This document shows, one piece after another, positions 32,217-41,802 of a stretch of 42,621 nt of DNA (position 1 is the first letter of the stretch; the number at the start of each line of letters is the position of its first letter). The translations under genes and the position numbers were made by a program. The notes below the pieces were generated by a model that was given only the letters and a program-made list of their open reading frames with translations, did not search any database and had not been told where the DNA came from. The DNA is from Alphaproteobacteria bacterium. Lineage in GTDB: Bacteria; Pseudomonadota; Alphaproteobacteria; Rs-D84. The stretch spans positions 1 to 42,621 of the forward strand of contig JAFXGD010000033.1 of assembly GCA_017513285.1 (NCBI GenBank). The letters are read 5' to 3'.

Positions 32217-32759
32217 TTATTGTGATTGGCGTTTGTGTTGCCAATATCTGTCGATACTGTCCATAATCAGTTTATCTGCCGTTGCACGATCGGCCCAACC
32301 CAAGATTTTAGACCAAGAATGTGGTTGCAAATCTTTATAGTGTTGAAAGAAATATTCGATTTTAGACCGCAAAATTTCGGGCAACTGTTCAATAAATTCG
32401 ATTTTTTCGTAATATGGATCGATTTTATCACGTGGTACACAGATGATTTTTTCATCGCCACCGGCTTGGTCTTCCATCAACAGTGCGCCGATTGGTCTGA
32501 CTTCGATAATCACACCTGGGCGCAGTGGTGCATTACAAACCACAACACAATCCAATGGGTCGCCATCATCGCCCAATGTTCCCGGAAAATATCCATAGTT
32601 CGCCGGATATGCCATTGGGGCGTGCAAAATTCTGTCCACCTTTAACAGGCCGGTTTCTTTGTCGATTTCATATTTAACATGCCCATTTTCAGGAATTTCA
32701 ATAATTGCATTCATTTTCTTTGGTGGCAATTTTCCTGGGGCTATTTCACCTATTGTCAT
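32217..32759 (-). CDS. ppa: Inorganic pyrophosphatase
   Basis: A 180-aa family I soluble pyrophosphatase. The active-site blocks are HVKYEIDKETGLLKVDR, PANYGYFPGTL and the Asp cluster GDDGDPLDCVVV, plus ALLMEDQAGGDEKIICVP and HYKDLQ. It hydrolyses pyrophosphate and so drives polymerase, synthetase and similar reactions. AAAGGACAA precedes the ATG. It lies 62 bases upstream of efp on the same strand. Confidence 0.96.
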   Translation of the reverse strand: MTIGEIAPGKLPPKKMNAIIEIPENGHVKYEIDKETGLLKVDRILHAPMAYPANYGYFPGTLGDDGDPLDCVVVCNAPLRPGVIIEVRPIGALLMEDQAGGDEKIICVPRDKIDPYYEKIEFIEQLPEILRSKIEYFFQHYKDLQPHSWSKILGWADRATADKLIMDSIDRYWQHKRQSQ

Positions 32760-32841
32760 ATTTAATTGTCCTTTGTTGTTTTATCGGGCAATATTATCAC
32801 AAAAAAATACGAATGCAATTATTTGTGTTTCAAATCTTTTT

Positions 32842-34824
32842 TTACCACAGTTTTACACGTTCGTCTGGTGCGATAAACATTTGGTCTGTTTCGGTTATAC
32901 CGAATGCGTCATACCATGCGTTTATATGTGGCAAAATACCATTGACACGATTTTTGCCCAAAGAATGTTCGTCGACTTTGGTTAATCTCAGTTCTTCTTC
33001 TGCACGAATATTCTGCGCCCATGCGCCGGCGTATGCGATAAAGAAACGCATGTCGGCGGTCAAATTCGCGACATCTGCCGATGGGGTGCCGTATTTTTTG
33101 TATGCGTCAAAAGCAATAGTCACACCGCCGTAATCAGCCAAATTTTCGCCCAGTGTAAATTCACCATTTGCAAACACTTCATCATTAATCTTGATTTTAT
33201 CAAAGAATTCCTTCATGACTTTTGCACGTTCGTCAAATCCTGCTGCGTCTGCGGTGGTCCACCAATCTTTCATATTTCCGTCTTTGTCAAAATGACGTCC
33301 GGAATCGTCGAATCCGTGGGTCATTTCGTGTCCGATAACGGCCCCAATTGCGCCATAGTTAAACGCATCGTCCGCCGACATGTCAAAGAACGGATATTGT
33401 AAAATCCCGGCCGGAAAGCAAATTTCATTTGTAGACGGGTCATAATACGCATTCACTTCGTGTGCGTTCATGTACCATATGTTTGGATCTTTTTTCTGGC
33501 CAATTTTTGCAATCCAAAATTCATCTTCGAATTGTGCGACACGCACCATATTTTCCCACAAAGAATCATTTTTGATTTCCAATTTATCATAACTGCGCCA
33601 TTTGTCGGGGTACCCGATTTTTGCACGGAATGTGGATAGTTTTTCCAATGCTTTTTCACGTGTTTCATCGGACATCCAATCTAAATTTTCAATACGGTCT
33701 GCGTATGCATGTTGCAGATTTTTTACCAATTTTTGCATACGTTTTTTTGCATCGCCGGAAAAGTATTGTTCAACATATAATCTGCCGATTTCTTCGCCCA
33801 AAGACCCGTCCAACATAGATACCGCACGTTTCCAACGTGGTTTTGGTTCTTTTTGGCCGGCCATTGTTCGGTTATAGAAATCAAAGGCAATATCGTATGT
33901 TTTGTCATCTAATACAGAATCTGCGGCACTGACGATGCGGTATTTCAGATATGTTTTAATCAATTCCATATCTGTATCGTTCATGATTGCGATTGATTCT
34001 GTGATTGCTTCGGGTTGTGCGATATTGATAAATTCTGCATTTGATGCGCCCCGTGTTGCCAAGAAAGTATCCCAATCAAACCCGCTGAACTTTTCTTTTA
34101 CTTCTGCAACACTCATTTTGTGATAGTTTGCATGTGGGTCACGCAATTTTTCTTTTGGATAGAAAGATTTGGCCATGCGTTCTTCCAAGTTATACAGTTT
34201 TTCTGCGTCCACATCCAAACCAAAGTTTTTCATTTGTTTTTCGATAAATTCTTTGTATTTTTTTCTGACCTCTACGGATTTTGCATCTGTATCAAAATAG
34301 TAATCACGTGACAGTCCCAATCCGCCTTGTCCAATGTTGTACAGGAAATGTTCGCTGTCCATTTCGTCCAATGCCACGCCGTCGCCCCAGAATGCAGATG
34401 AAAAACTAAAAATTTTACCCATATATTTTGGCAGGTCCGCACGTGTCAGTGTATCGATTTCTGTTAAATATTTTTTAACCGGTTCAACGCCGTCGGCATT
34501 TAATTTGTCTGCATCCATTGCAATTTTGTACAGCATTCCAATTTTGCCGGTATCGTTTTCTGCAATTTGGCGTGTACGTTCTAAATTCGTGTTGCGCAAA
34601 ACTTCGAATGCGCCAAATCGTGAATAGTCATCGGGGATTGGGTGTGCCGTTTGCCAACCACGTGTTGCATAATTATAAAAGTCTTCGCCGGCTTTTACCG
34701 ATGTGTCCATATTTTCAATTTTGATACCTGCATTCAATGTTTTCTCCTTTGTAATATTGTGTGCGAATACGATTGCGCCTGCGATCGCAACGATGCCAAT
34801 TATATTTAAAAATTTTCCTTCCAT
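32842..34824 (-). CDS. M13-family zinc metallopeptidase (neprilysin/PepO-like)
   Basis: A 660-aa protein with an N-terminal membrane anchor or signal (FLNIIGIVAIAGAIVFAHNI). The catalytic motif is GAVIGHEMTHGFDDSG (HExxH) with the downstream Glu ligand in ENLADYGGVTIAFDAY; NAYYDPSTNEICFPAGIL is the NAxY-type substrate-binding block of the family. The C-terminus ends ERVKLW. Family members cleave peptides outside the cytoplasm. Its start lies two bases after the hemW stop, so translation is probably coupled to hemW. Confidence 0.93.
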   Translation of the reverse strand: MEGKFLNIIGIVAIAGAIVFAHNITKEKTLNAGIKIENMDTSVKAGEDFYNYATRGWQTAHPIPDDYSRFGAFEVLRNTNLERTRQIAENDTGKIGMLYKIAMDADKLNADGVEPVKKYLTEIDTLTRADLPKYMGKIFSFSSAFWGDGVALDEMDSEHFLYNIGQGGLGLSRDYYFDTDAKSVEVRKKYKEFIEKQMKNFGLDVDAEKLYNLEERMAKSFYPKEKLRDPHANYHKMSVAEVKEKFSGFDWDTFLATRGASNAEFINIAQPEAITESIAIMNDTDMELIKTYLKYRIVSAADSVLDDKTYDIAFDFYNRTMAGQKEPKPRWKRAVSMLDGSLGEEIGRLYVEQYFSGDAKKRMQKLVKNLQHAYADRIENLDWMSDETREKALEKLSTFRAKIGYPDKWRSYDKLEIKNDSLWENMVRVAQFEDEFWIAKIGQKKDPNIWYMNAHEVNAYYDPSTNEICFPAGILQYPFFDMSADDAFNYGAIGAVIGHEMTHGFDDSGRHFDKDGNMKDWWTTADAAGFDERAKVMKEFFDKIKINDEVFANGEFTLGENLADYGGVTIAFDAYKKYGTPSADVANLTADMRFFIAYAGAWAQNIRAEEELRLTKVDEHSLGKNRVNGILPHINAWYDAFGITETDQMFIAPDERVKLW

Positions 34825-34826
34825 TT

Positions 34827-35897
34827 TTACTTCACCAATTTTACGATTAAGTCATCCAAAACCAACATTCCCCGGCGTGTGGGTGCGATGCGTCCATTTT
34901 GCACAGTTACCAAATCGGGGTTTGCCGATGCCCATTCCATATCAATAACGTTTTTTACATGTTCTGTCAACTGGCAACCACGCACCGTTCGCATGCCGGT
35001 TATAATCATTTCTGTTGCCCGCATATCATCTGAAATTGGGTCAAATTGTGCGTTTGCGCCCATTTGTTCGTACCAAATACCATTACACAATACACGTCCC
35101 GCTGCACCACGTCCGATGCCGATATATGGTTGGCCGTCCCATATGTTTAAGTTGTGCGCACATTCTGCGCCCGGCATTGCATAGTTCGACACTTCATATC
35201 TGGGTAATTTTAGGTAATCTGTAATTGCGTTATACATTTGCGCCATTGTTTCATTTGTTGGCATATCCAAATTCATTTTACCAAATGGGGTATTGGGTTC
35301 TATGGTTAATTCATACATGGCGCAGTGCGTCAATCCCAAATCATTTATTTGTTTGCATGTTTGAATTACGTCTGAAACACTTTCGGTGGGCAGGCCATAA
35401 ATAAAGTCACCCGATACACGCAATTTTAATTTGTTTGCGGCCGCAATTAAATCGCATGCATCACGAATAGTGTGTTTTCGTCCCAAGAATTTTAATTTTT
35501 CATCATCAAAACTTTGAATTCCAATCGATAAGCGTGTGACACCGGCGTGCATAAAATCGGCCAGTTGTTCCGGGGTGATTGTTCCCGGGTTGGATTCCAA
35601 CGTGATTTCATATGTGTTTGATAAATCGGTGTGTTGCTGCAATGTCTTAATTATCCTATCAAAGTATTGGATGGGCATCAATGACGGTGTTCCGCCCCCA
35701 AAGAAAACAGTTGGTACGGGTATTTTGCCTAATTTTTCGCCCCACATGCGAATTTCGTCGCATATATCGTCTGTGTATTTATCCCAATTTGGCGCCGCAC
35801 ACGCATGCGAAAAGAACGCACAATAATTGCACTTTGACATACAAAAAGGCACGTGAATGTATATATTATGTTGATTTTTATGTGTCATGCATGGCAT
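34827..35897 (-). CDS. hemW: HemW-like radical SAM protein
   Basis: A 356-aa protein with the radical SAM cluster C19-x3-C23-x2-C26 (HVPFCMSKCNYCAFF), the glycine-rich SAM motif FFGGGTPSLM, and HemW/HemN blocks ITLESNPGTI, RLSIGIQSFDDEKLKFLGR and GDFIYGLPTES. Such proteins are heme chaperones rather than true coproporphyrinogen dehydrogenases; the single extra-cysteine pattern of HemN is lacking. The first ATG (35897) or one three codons later (35888) could be used; neither has a strong ribosome site. Divergent from the outer-membrane protein gene. Confidence 0.92.
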   Translation of the reverse strand: MPCMTHKNQHNIYIHVPFCMSKCNYCAFFSHACAAPNWDKYTDDICDEIRMWGEKLGKIPVPTVFFGGGTPSLMPIQYFDRIIKTLQQHTDLSNTYEITLESNPGTITPEQLADFMHAGVTRLSIGIQSFDDEKLKFLGRKHTIRDACDLIAAANKLKLRVSGDFIYGLPTESVSDVIQTCKQINDLGLTHCAMYELTIEPNTPFGKMNLDMPTNETMAQMYNAITDYLKLPRYEVSNYAMPGAECAHNLNIWDGQPYIGIGRGAAGRVLCNGIWYEQMGANAQFDPISDDMRATEMIITGMRTVRGCQLTEHVKNVIDMEWASANPDLVTVQNGRIAPTRRGMLVLDDLIVKLVK

Positions 35898-35964
35898 TTT
35901 ACAACGTCAAAACCATTGTGCAAGTGGTAAATGAAAAATACTTTTTTAATATTCAAAATTATGT

Positions 35965-35970
35965 TATAAT
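35965..35970 (+). promoter_or_regulatory. Likely -10 box of the outer-membrane protein gene
   Basis: A consensus TATAAT 16 bases before the ATG at 35987, in the AT-rich gap between hemW and this gene. No good -35 is visible. The leader would be about ten bases. Confidence 0.4.
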
Positions 35971-35986
35971 AAACGCAAAGTTGACA

Positions 35987-37504
35987 ATGAAGGCAAGGAA
36001 AAGTTTATTTTTGTCGGGCATTTTTGCGCCGTTTGTGGCATTTGCTGCGAACGAAGGTGTTCCTTCGTATTATCAAACATCTGCGGCGCCCACGGCCAAT
36101 CAAGTTGCATATGGCGAATATGCCAACCAAGGTTATACGAAATACGTCGGCAAATCCGGGGTAAAGCAGGTTGTCGGAACACGTACCCAAACGTATCAGG
36201 TTCCACGTGTTCAAAATGTTCCGGCCTATATGGGTGGCATGACGGCCAATGGTATTGCGATGCCCGCCGCGACTGAGCCTGCAACAACCATGTATGCGGG
36301 GTATGCGCGTCGTTTTGCAGACTTTGAATTTGAAACGGGTGTAAATTCCATATTGGAATGGGATGATATGGTATGGAATGAATTATATTTCGGCGCCCGT
36401 CATAATTTCAGTTTGCGTGACTTTGATTTATCTGTTTTTGGGGAATACAGATATGGCGACATGTCGCATGGCGGATTGGCCATGGACTATGATTTAAAGC
36501 CATTTGATAATTCTGACCCGACATATGGAATATTTACAATATCCGTAGGGGACCAGCGTGGGCGCAGCAATCATTTCCGTTTTGGTTTGTCGGCCCATCA
36601 TGTGTGGGATATTGGTGGATGGAAATTGTCACCAACATTGGGTTATGAAATATTTAAGCATAACTTGGAAATGTCCGACCATTATTATCCGAATCCCGGG
36701 ATTTATCTGCCTTTGATGACCAACGGCGGTGAATATGTGTTTGGGGACGAATTGGGGAATTATTATGCGGTTCCTGTTGGTACCGAAGCGCCATCTGATT
36801 GGTATCAGGTATGTATGTCACCCGAAGATATCAAAGTCGTCACAAACACCCCGACGGGCAGTTTGGATGGTTATTTAACGTTGGGTGATTCATTGATAAC
36901 CGGCGATTATGAAATTACAATGGGTACTGTGCCGTGGGGTGTCGGTGCGGGCGAATGTGTCATTATTGGTGGCGATGGGCCGGTTGTTGTTGGCGGCACT
37001 ACACATATCTATAACACAACCTGGTCTGGTTTTTATGTGGGGTTGGAAATTGAAAAGCAGGTCACATTAAAAGATAAACTGCGATTCTATATGCAATTTG
37101 GCATGCCGAAATATTCATCCGAAGGTATATGGCCAAACCGTACCGATTGGCAACAGAACCCCAGTTTCTTGGACGAAGGCGATAATGATGCCTACTCATA
37201 TTTGGCGGAAATGGAATATAATTACAAATTATCTGACCGTCTGCAGTTGTCATTAAAAGTTGATACCAACTTATTCCATGTTGGCAATATTCCCGGCGAA
37301 TTGTACATTGCGGAAACATCGCAATATGTCATAGATGAAAATGGCCAATACGTCATGGAAGAAATAATTGATGAATTTGGCAATATCTATTACGTTCCGT
37401 TATTGGAAACTGTTCCGGCCCATACCGAGCAGGTCAGTAATTCCCTAAAGCGTGCCACGTGGCAATCGTTTGGCTTGCACATCGGAATTAAATTCGCATT
37501 TTAA
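35987..37504 (+). CDS. Predicted outer-membrane beta-barrel protein, 505 aa
   Basis: It starts MKARKSLFLSGIFAPFVAFA with a clear signal peptide (cleavage before ANEG). The frame is open for about 100 more codons upstream, but that stretch lies over hemW and lacks an export signal. An 80-residue Gln/Tyr/Val-rich linker precedes alternating amphipathic strands rich in Tyr/Trp/Gly (NELYFGARHNFSLRDFDLSV, FRFGLSAHHVWDIGGWKLSP, TWSGFYVGLEIEKQ). The protein ends SFGLHIGIKFAF, with the terminal Phe typical of BAM substrates. The layout recalls omptin-like barrels, but I cannot place catalytic residues, so no enzyme activity is claimed. mltB-like follows 25 bases later. Confidence 0.75.
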   Translation: MKARKSLFLSGIFAPFVAFAANEGVPSYYQTSAAPTANQVAYGEYANQGYTKYVGKSGVKQVVGTRTQTYQVPRVQNVPAYMGGMTANGIAMPAATEPATTMYAGYARRFADFEFETGVNSILEWDDMVWNELYFGARHNFSLRDFDLSVFGEYRYGDMSHGGLAMDYDLKPFDNSDPTYGIFTISVGDQRGRSNHFRFGLSAHHVWDIGGWKLSPTLGYEIFKHNLEMSDHYYPNPGIYLPLMTNGGEYVFGDELGNYYAVPVGTEAPSDWYQVCMSPEDIKVVTNTPTGSLDGYLTLGDSLITGDYEITMGTVPWGVGAGECVIIGGDGPVVVGGTTHIYNTTWSGFYVGLEIEKQVTLKDKLRFYMQFGMPKYSSEGIWPNRTDWQQNPSFLDEGDNDAYSYLAEMEYNYKLSDRLQLSLKVDTNLFHVGNIPGELYIAETSQYVIDENGQYVMEEIIDEFGNIYYVPLLETVPAHTEQVSNSLKRATWQSFGLHIGIKFAF

Positions 37505-37529
37505 TATAATGTATATCAAAGGGTGACTG

Positions 37530-38582
37530 ATGAATAAAATCGCATTTATGTGCTTGGCATGCGTGGCATTTGCATCGCCGTCAGTTGCGTCTACGGTATC
37601 TGGTTCTTTTGATTTGGACAGATGGTACGCAATTGTCGAAGGCGTTCGGTCACGTGCCACGTCGGAAAACATATCGCCGGAAATTACGGATGCGACATTA
37701 AAGTCTGTTGCATTGATACCTTCGATTTTAAAAAGTGATAAAAATCAGTCTGAATTCAAATTGACCTTGGACGGATATTTGCAACGTACAGTAAACCCCA
37801 CACGCATTTCGACCGGACGCCGCATGCGCAAAACATATCCAACTTTGTTGTCCCGGGTCGAATCACGCTTTGGCGTTCCGCCACATGTGATGTTGGCATT
37901 TTGGGGCATGGAATCGAATTATGGTGCTGTAAAGTCACGTCACAGATTAATAGATGCATTCTTTACACTTATGTACGATGGTCGCCGTGAAACATTTTTT
38001 ACAAACCAGTTATTGGCCCTGATGCGTATTGCGGATAAAAATAATTTGGACATAAACGGGATACATGGTTCTTGGGCGGGTGCCATGGGGCATTTTCAAT
38101 TTATTCCCACGACATTAAATCAATATGGCGTGGATGGCGACGGTGACAAACGTACAGATATTATTAATAATTTGCCCGATGCGATGTTCAGTGCGGGTAA
38201 CTATCTGAATAAACTGGGGTGGAACAAAAACGAAAGGATTGTTCGTCGTGTGGTTTTGCCATCTGATTTTGATATTTCGATGTTGGACGGGAAAACAAAA
38301 TTAACACTGCCCCAGTGGGCGGCATTGGGGGTGACCAATCCGGATGGTTCGCCGTTGCCGTCTATGGATATGACGGCGGGATTGGTTGCGGACGTTGCGC
38401 AAATTACACAAATGCGTGCCGATGCCGCCCAGCAATCAGCGTCGGCCATGGATACAGATATTGCCCCGATGCCGGTTATTAATGCATATTTAACCTATCC
38501 AAATTTTTATCGTATCAAGCGCTGGAATAATTCCAATTGGTATGCGATTGCGATTGCCGAATTGGCGGATGAATTACATTGA
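37530..38582 (+). CDS. Lytic murein transglycosylase, MltB family
   Basis: A 350-aa protein with a signal peptide (MNKIAFMCLACVAFASPSVA; no lipobox of the MltB lipoprotein kind is obvious). The catalytic Glu lies in FGVPPHVMLAFWGMESNYG, followed by the family blocks IHGSWAGAMGHFQFIPTTLN and YGVDGDGDKRTDI, then a C-terminal YLTYPNFYRIKRWNNSNWYA. It cleaves peptidoglycan in the periplasm, forming anhydromuropeptides. AAAGGGTGACTG precedes the ATG. Its 3' end overlaps the convergent glycosyltransferase by nine bases. Confidence 0.92.
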   Translation: MNKIAFMCLACVAFASPSVASTVSGSFDLDRWYAIVEGVRSRATSENISPEITDATLKSVALIPSILKSDKNQSEFKLTLDGYLQRTVNPTRISTGRRMRKTYPTLLSRVESRFGVPPHVMLAFWGMESNYGAVKSRHRLIDAFFTLMYDGRRETFFTNQLLALMRIADKNNLDINGIHGSWAGAMGHFQFIPTTLNQYGVDGDGDKRTDIINNLPDAMFSAGNYLNKLGWNKNERIVRRVVLPSDFDISMLDGKTKLTLPQWAALGVTNPDGSPLPSMDMTAGLVADVAQITQMRADAAQQSASAMDTDIAPMPVINAYLTYPNFYRIKRWNNSNWYAIAIAELADELH

Positions 38583-39461
38583 TTTGTGATTAATTCTTAT
38601 TATTTGAATTTTATTAAACAGATAAATTTTGGTGCATTTGCCATACGCTTTGATGGTGATTATTGGCATAAAGCCCAAGATTTTTATCGTCTTTGTTTTT
38701 CTGACGGGCTTATATTGCTGCAGTTGTTTCCATTCATCATAATAAATTGGGTATTTTTCACGTGCATATGCGACGATTGTTGGTGGCAAATCATACATTT
38801 TTTGCCATTGTCGGATGGTGGTATTGTTTCCGTCCCATACGTATTTCAACACCACATCGGGCAGGTTGTGAAAGAATGTGTGCGGTATTAAATCTATGAA
38901 CAACATTCTGTCTTCGCACGGTGAAAATTTTTCTGTATATCTGACCCCTGATGTGTCCAGTACGGATTTGCGTATCATGCATCCCGAATGCACAGGGTTG
39001 CAAACATATGTATCGTTTATCAGTGATAATTTAATATCGTGATCATGGATTGGTCGTTGTGCGGTTGGGTATTCTTTGCCATTTTTGATTTCGATGACAT
39101 TTCCGCCCACTGCGCCAATGTGTGGATTGTTGTCCAAGAAATCTGATTCTAACTTTAATCTGTCTGGCATGGATATATCATCGTGGTCTGCAATGGCCAA
39201 GTATTCTCCACGTGCCAAATCGATTAATTTATTGCGTGATTTTGTGATTCCCATATTGCAATCGTTTTTCATATACCTGATACGCTTGTCTGTATATGAC
39301 ATAACGATATTTTCCAATTCTGTGTTATTGGGGCTGTCATTTAATATTAAAAACTCAAAGTCCGTAAATGTTTGCGATAAAATGCTGTCTATCATCGCAC
39401 GCAGTGCATCTGGCTTGGTGTTATAAACAGGGGTCAGAACGGAAATTTTTGGTTTTTTCAT
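38574..39461 (-). CDS. Family 2 glycosyltransferase
   Basis: A 295-aa GT-A protein: ISVLTPVYNTKPDALRAMID at the N-terminus, NMGITKSRNKLIDLARGEYL, and the metal/sugar-nucleotide site AIADHDDISMPDRL. There is no membrane segment. Such enzymes add sugars to lipopolysaccharide or capsule; donor and acceptor cannot be read from sequence. Its start overlaps the stop of the upstream glycosyltransferase by four bases (ATGA), so the two are one operon. Confidence 0.9.
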   Translation of the reverse strand: MKKPKISVLTPVYNTKPDALRAMIDSILSQTFTDFEFLILNDSPNNTELENIVMSYTDKRIRYMKNDCNMGITKSRNKLIDLARGEYLAIADHDDISMPDRLKLESDFLDNNPHIGAVGGNVIEIKNGKEYPTAQRPIHDHDIKLSLINDTYVCNPVHSGCMIRKSVLDTSGVRYTEKFSPCEDRMLFIDLIPHTFFHNLPDVVLKYVWDGNNTTIRQWQKMYDLPPTIVAYAREKYPIYYDEWKQLQQYKPVRKTKTIKILGFMPIITIKAYGKCTKIYLFNKIQIIRINHKSM

Positions 39462-40672
39462 AATTTTTGCCTTGCTATAAATTCGATAATTTCATTCAGG
39501 TTTTCTGGTGGGTTAATTGTTTTTAATACCAATCCCTTGGCATAGTGTTTAACACGTTCTGCCGGCGCCCCCATGTCAAAGCATATAACCGGCAATCCCA
39601 TGGACATTGCTTCGGATGTGGTGTATGAAAAAGTTTCCGGCCACACAGATGGTATGAATACTGCATCAATTTTTTGTTTCTCCATAATACGTGGTAAATC
39701 ATCGGTTTTATATCGTCCATAAATCCGAATGTTTTTTGGTGCCGGGCGCATATTTCCGATGATAATTATATTTATGTTTTTATCAATATGTTGTGCCATT
39801 TCACGAATAACATTTGCGCCTTTTTGCCATGAAATATTACCCAATACCGCCAAATTAATTTTTTTGTGTTTGGGTATTTTCACATGGCGCAGATTTTGTG
39901 TTTCGTGTGGAATAACAACGATTTTGTTTTTTATATTTGGGTATGCCGTTACAAAGATGTCTTTGATTGCATCGGAAAATACGACAATTTCATCTGCAGA
40001 CTGTTCCAAAAAATTCCTCCAATTTTGCTGCCATATTTTTATACTGGTGGCGCCCGATTTCAAAGTTGCATTTGCGGTTGGATTTGTCGCCATAATTTTA
40101 CGTTTCCAACAATTTTCACATCCAGTTTTGTAATTTAATTTGCAATATGCGCCGTCACAGTTTATCAGATTAAAACTGGGGCATATTGATTGGAAATCAT
40201 GTCCACGCACAGAAATATGTGGGCGAATATATTGTGTGGCGGCGATATTTTTTATAATATGTAATATGTCCAACGCATTTGGATATCCGACCAAATTGTT
40301 AACAACGATTTTATCGATATTTATCTGGTGTGCGAATTGTTGAATATCTGTGGCTTGTGCGGTTGTGTACAGATGATTTTTATTTTGCACCCGTGTGATA
40401 TGGAATCTTTTGTTTCTGGGTCTGTATTGAATTCTTAATATTTCAAATTTGTTTTGTAATTTATTGAATTGTCGTTTGGAATAAGTTTCTGTCCCACCCC
40501 CCAACGCATGATCGAACCACAGTATATATGGCTTTTTATCGGTGTTATTGTTCAACAGCACATTCGGGTTATTTTGCCTGTCGAACCATCTGTGATACAG
40601 TGCGACCCGAAATCTTCGTCTGATACTGGGGATGGGAATCCATACGCATGCGATATTTATCCACCGGTTCAT
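39458..40672 (-). CDS. Family 4-type glycosyltransferase
   Basis: A 404-aa GT-B protein. The N-terminal half begins ILWFDHALGGGTETYSKRQF; a Cys-rich insert (CPSFNLINCDGAYCKLNYKT, then CENCWKRK) is characteristic of a GT4 subgroup. The C-terminal half has the donor site NLAVLGNISWQKGANVIREM, IRIYGRYKTDDL and PSVWPETFSYTTSEAMSMGLP (E-x7-E motif), with PVICFDMG. It probably builds a surface polysaccharide with the next gene. AGGACGTTAA precedes the ATG. Confidence 0.9.
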   Translation of the reverse strand: MNRWINIACVWIPIPSIRRRFRVALYHRWFDRQNNPNVLLNNNTDKKPYILWFDHALGGGTETYSKRQFNKLQNKFEILRIQYRPRNKRFHITRVQNKNHLYTTAQATDIQQFAHQINIDKIVVNNLVGYPNALDILHIIKNIAATQYIRPHISVRGHDFQSICPSFNLINCDGAYCKLNYKTGCENCWKRKIMATNPTANATLKSGATSIKIWQQNWRNFLEQSADEIVVFSDAIKDIFVTAYPNIKNKIVVIPHETQNLRHVKIPKHKKINLAVLGNISWQKGANVIREMAQHIDKNINIIIIGNMRPAPKNIRIYGRYKTDDLPRIMEKQKIDAVFIPSVWPETFSYTTSEAMSMGLPVICFDMGAPAERVKHYAKGLVLKTINPPENLNEIIEFIARQKL

Positions 40673-40786
40673 TTAACGTCCTGTTTGTTGCGGATTGTTT
40701 TGTTTGCGTTATTATACATTTATTCTCATATCTATGCATCAGGATAGATGTCCTAATCCCCGGCATACAGATAAATAATAAAAACG

Positions 40787-40815
40787 TTGAAAAAAGTGGG
40801 TGTGTTTGTTATTCT
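40787..40815 (+). promoter_or_regulatory. Promoter of olsB-olsA
   Basis: TTGAAA, a 17-base spacer, then TATTCT, 31 bases before the olsB ATG. The 174-base divergent gap otherwise holds only a small AGGA/TCCT fold. Confidence 0.55.
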
Positions 40816-40846
40816 GTGACATATATCATTTATCAAAGGATTATAT

Positions 40847-41800
40847 ATGGCTATTAAAATTCGTGATTTCGAAGTGCGTTTGACCCGCAACAAAGAAGAA
40901 CGTAAACAGGTACGACAGTTAAGATATTCTGTCTTTGTCGAAGAAGAGGGCGCATCCGCCACCGAAGAGCAGCGCGCCCTGGGTGAAGAATATGATTCTT
41001 ATGACAGATTTGCCGAATACATGGCTGTATTTCATAATGGTCGTGTTGTTGGTACATATCGTATTATTGACAGAAATGCTGCGGAAAAAATGGGCGGTTT
41101 TTATACGGAAACCGAATATAATTTATCCAAGATTAAAAAGTATCGTGGCAACATTGCGGAAATGTCCCGTGCATGTGTTGAAAAATCATATCGTGATAAT
41201 GCATTGGTGATGCGCATGTTGTGGGCGGGTCTTGGTGAATTTATTGTGCGCCGTAAAATTGGTATTGTATTTGGCGTTGCGTCATTTGTTGGGACAAAAC
41301 CTGCACGTTCTGCCCAGGCTATATCATATCTGTACTATAATCATTTAACGCCATTGAATTTGCGTGCGACGGTTTTGTCTGAAAATTTTGCAGATGGCAT
41401 TAATCCGAAATTATCACGCATGAATATTTTGCCCCGTGAATTTGTGGACGAAGCGGATGCAAAATCTGAAATGACCCCATTGATAAAAGGCTATCTGCGT
41501 TTGGGTGCAACCTTTGGTCGTGGTGTATTTGTGGATGCGCCCTTTAATTCATATGACGTATTTGTGATGTTGGAAACCCGCAAAATGAATGCTGTATATC
41601 AAAAGCATTTTCTGGGTCGTGAAAATGCGTTGGGCAATCCCGATGACAAAGAAAACATCATGAAGACCGTTGGGAAAATCATAACTTTCCCGGTTGTTGG
41701 TCCATTCAAAGTTGTGCGTGCATTTGTTGACTTTTTATTACGTGAAGATGCCGCCGATGCCGAATATATCGAAGATGAAGATAAAAGCGAAGAAGAATAG
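40847..41800 (+). CDS. olsB: OlsB-type GNAT N-acyltransferase (ornithine lipid synthesis)
   Basis: A 317-aa protein with the acyl-homoserine-lactone/GNAT-like N-acyltransferase fold: VRLTRNKEERKQVRQLRYSV, FVEEEGASATEEQRALGEEY, VGTYRIIDRNAAEKMGGFYT, IAEMSRACVEKSYR and MRMLWAGLGEFIVRRKIGIV. OlsB transfers a 3-hydroxyacyl group from ACP to ornithine; other amino acids are possible. A charged Asp/Glu tail ends the protein. AAAGGATTATAT precedes the ATG. The next gene begins two bases later, and OlsB-OlsA adjacency supports the ornithine-lipid reading. Confidence 0.82.
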   Translation: MAIKIRDFEVRLTRNKEERKQVRQLRYSVFVEEEGASATEEQRALGEEYDSYDRFAEYMAVFHNGRVVGTYRIIDRNAAEKMGGFYTETEYNLSKIKKYRGNIAEMSRACVEKSYRDNALVMRMLWAGLGEFIVRRKIGIVFGVASFVGTKPARSAQAISYLYYNHLTPLNLRATVLSENFADGINPKLSRMNILPREFVDEADAKSEMTPLIKGYLRLGATFGRGVFVDAPFNSYDVFVMLETRKMNAVYQKHFLGRENALGNPDDKENIMKTVGKIITFPVVGPFKVVRAFVDFLLREDAADAEYIEDEDKSEEE

Positions 41801-41802
41801 TC

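Noticed and set aside
35681-35986. 100-codon N-terminal extension of the outer-membrane protein
   Set aside because: It lies antisense to hemW, and the clear signal peptide begins only at 35987.
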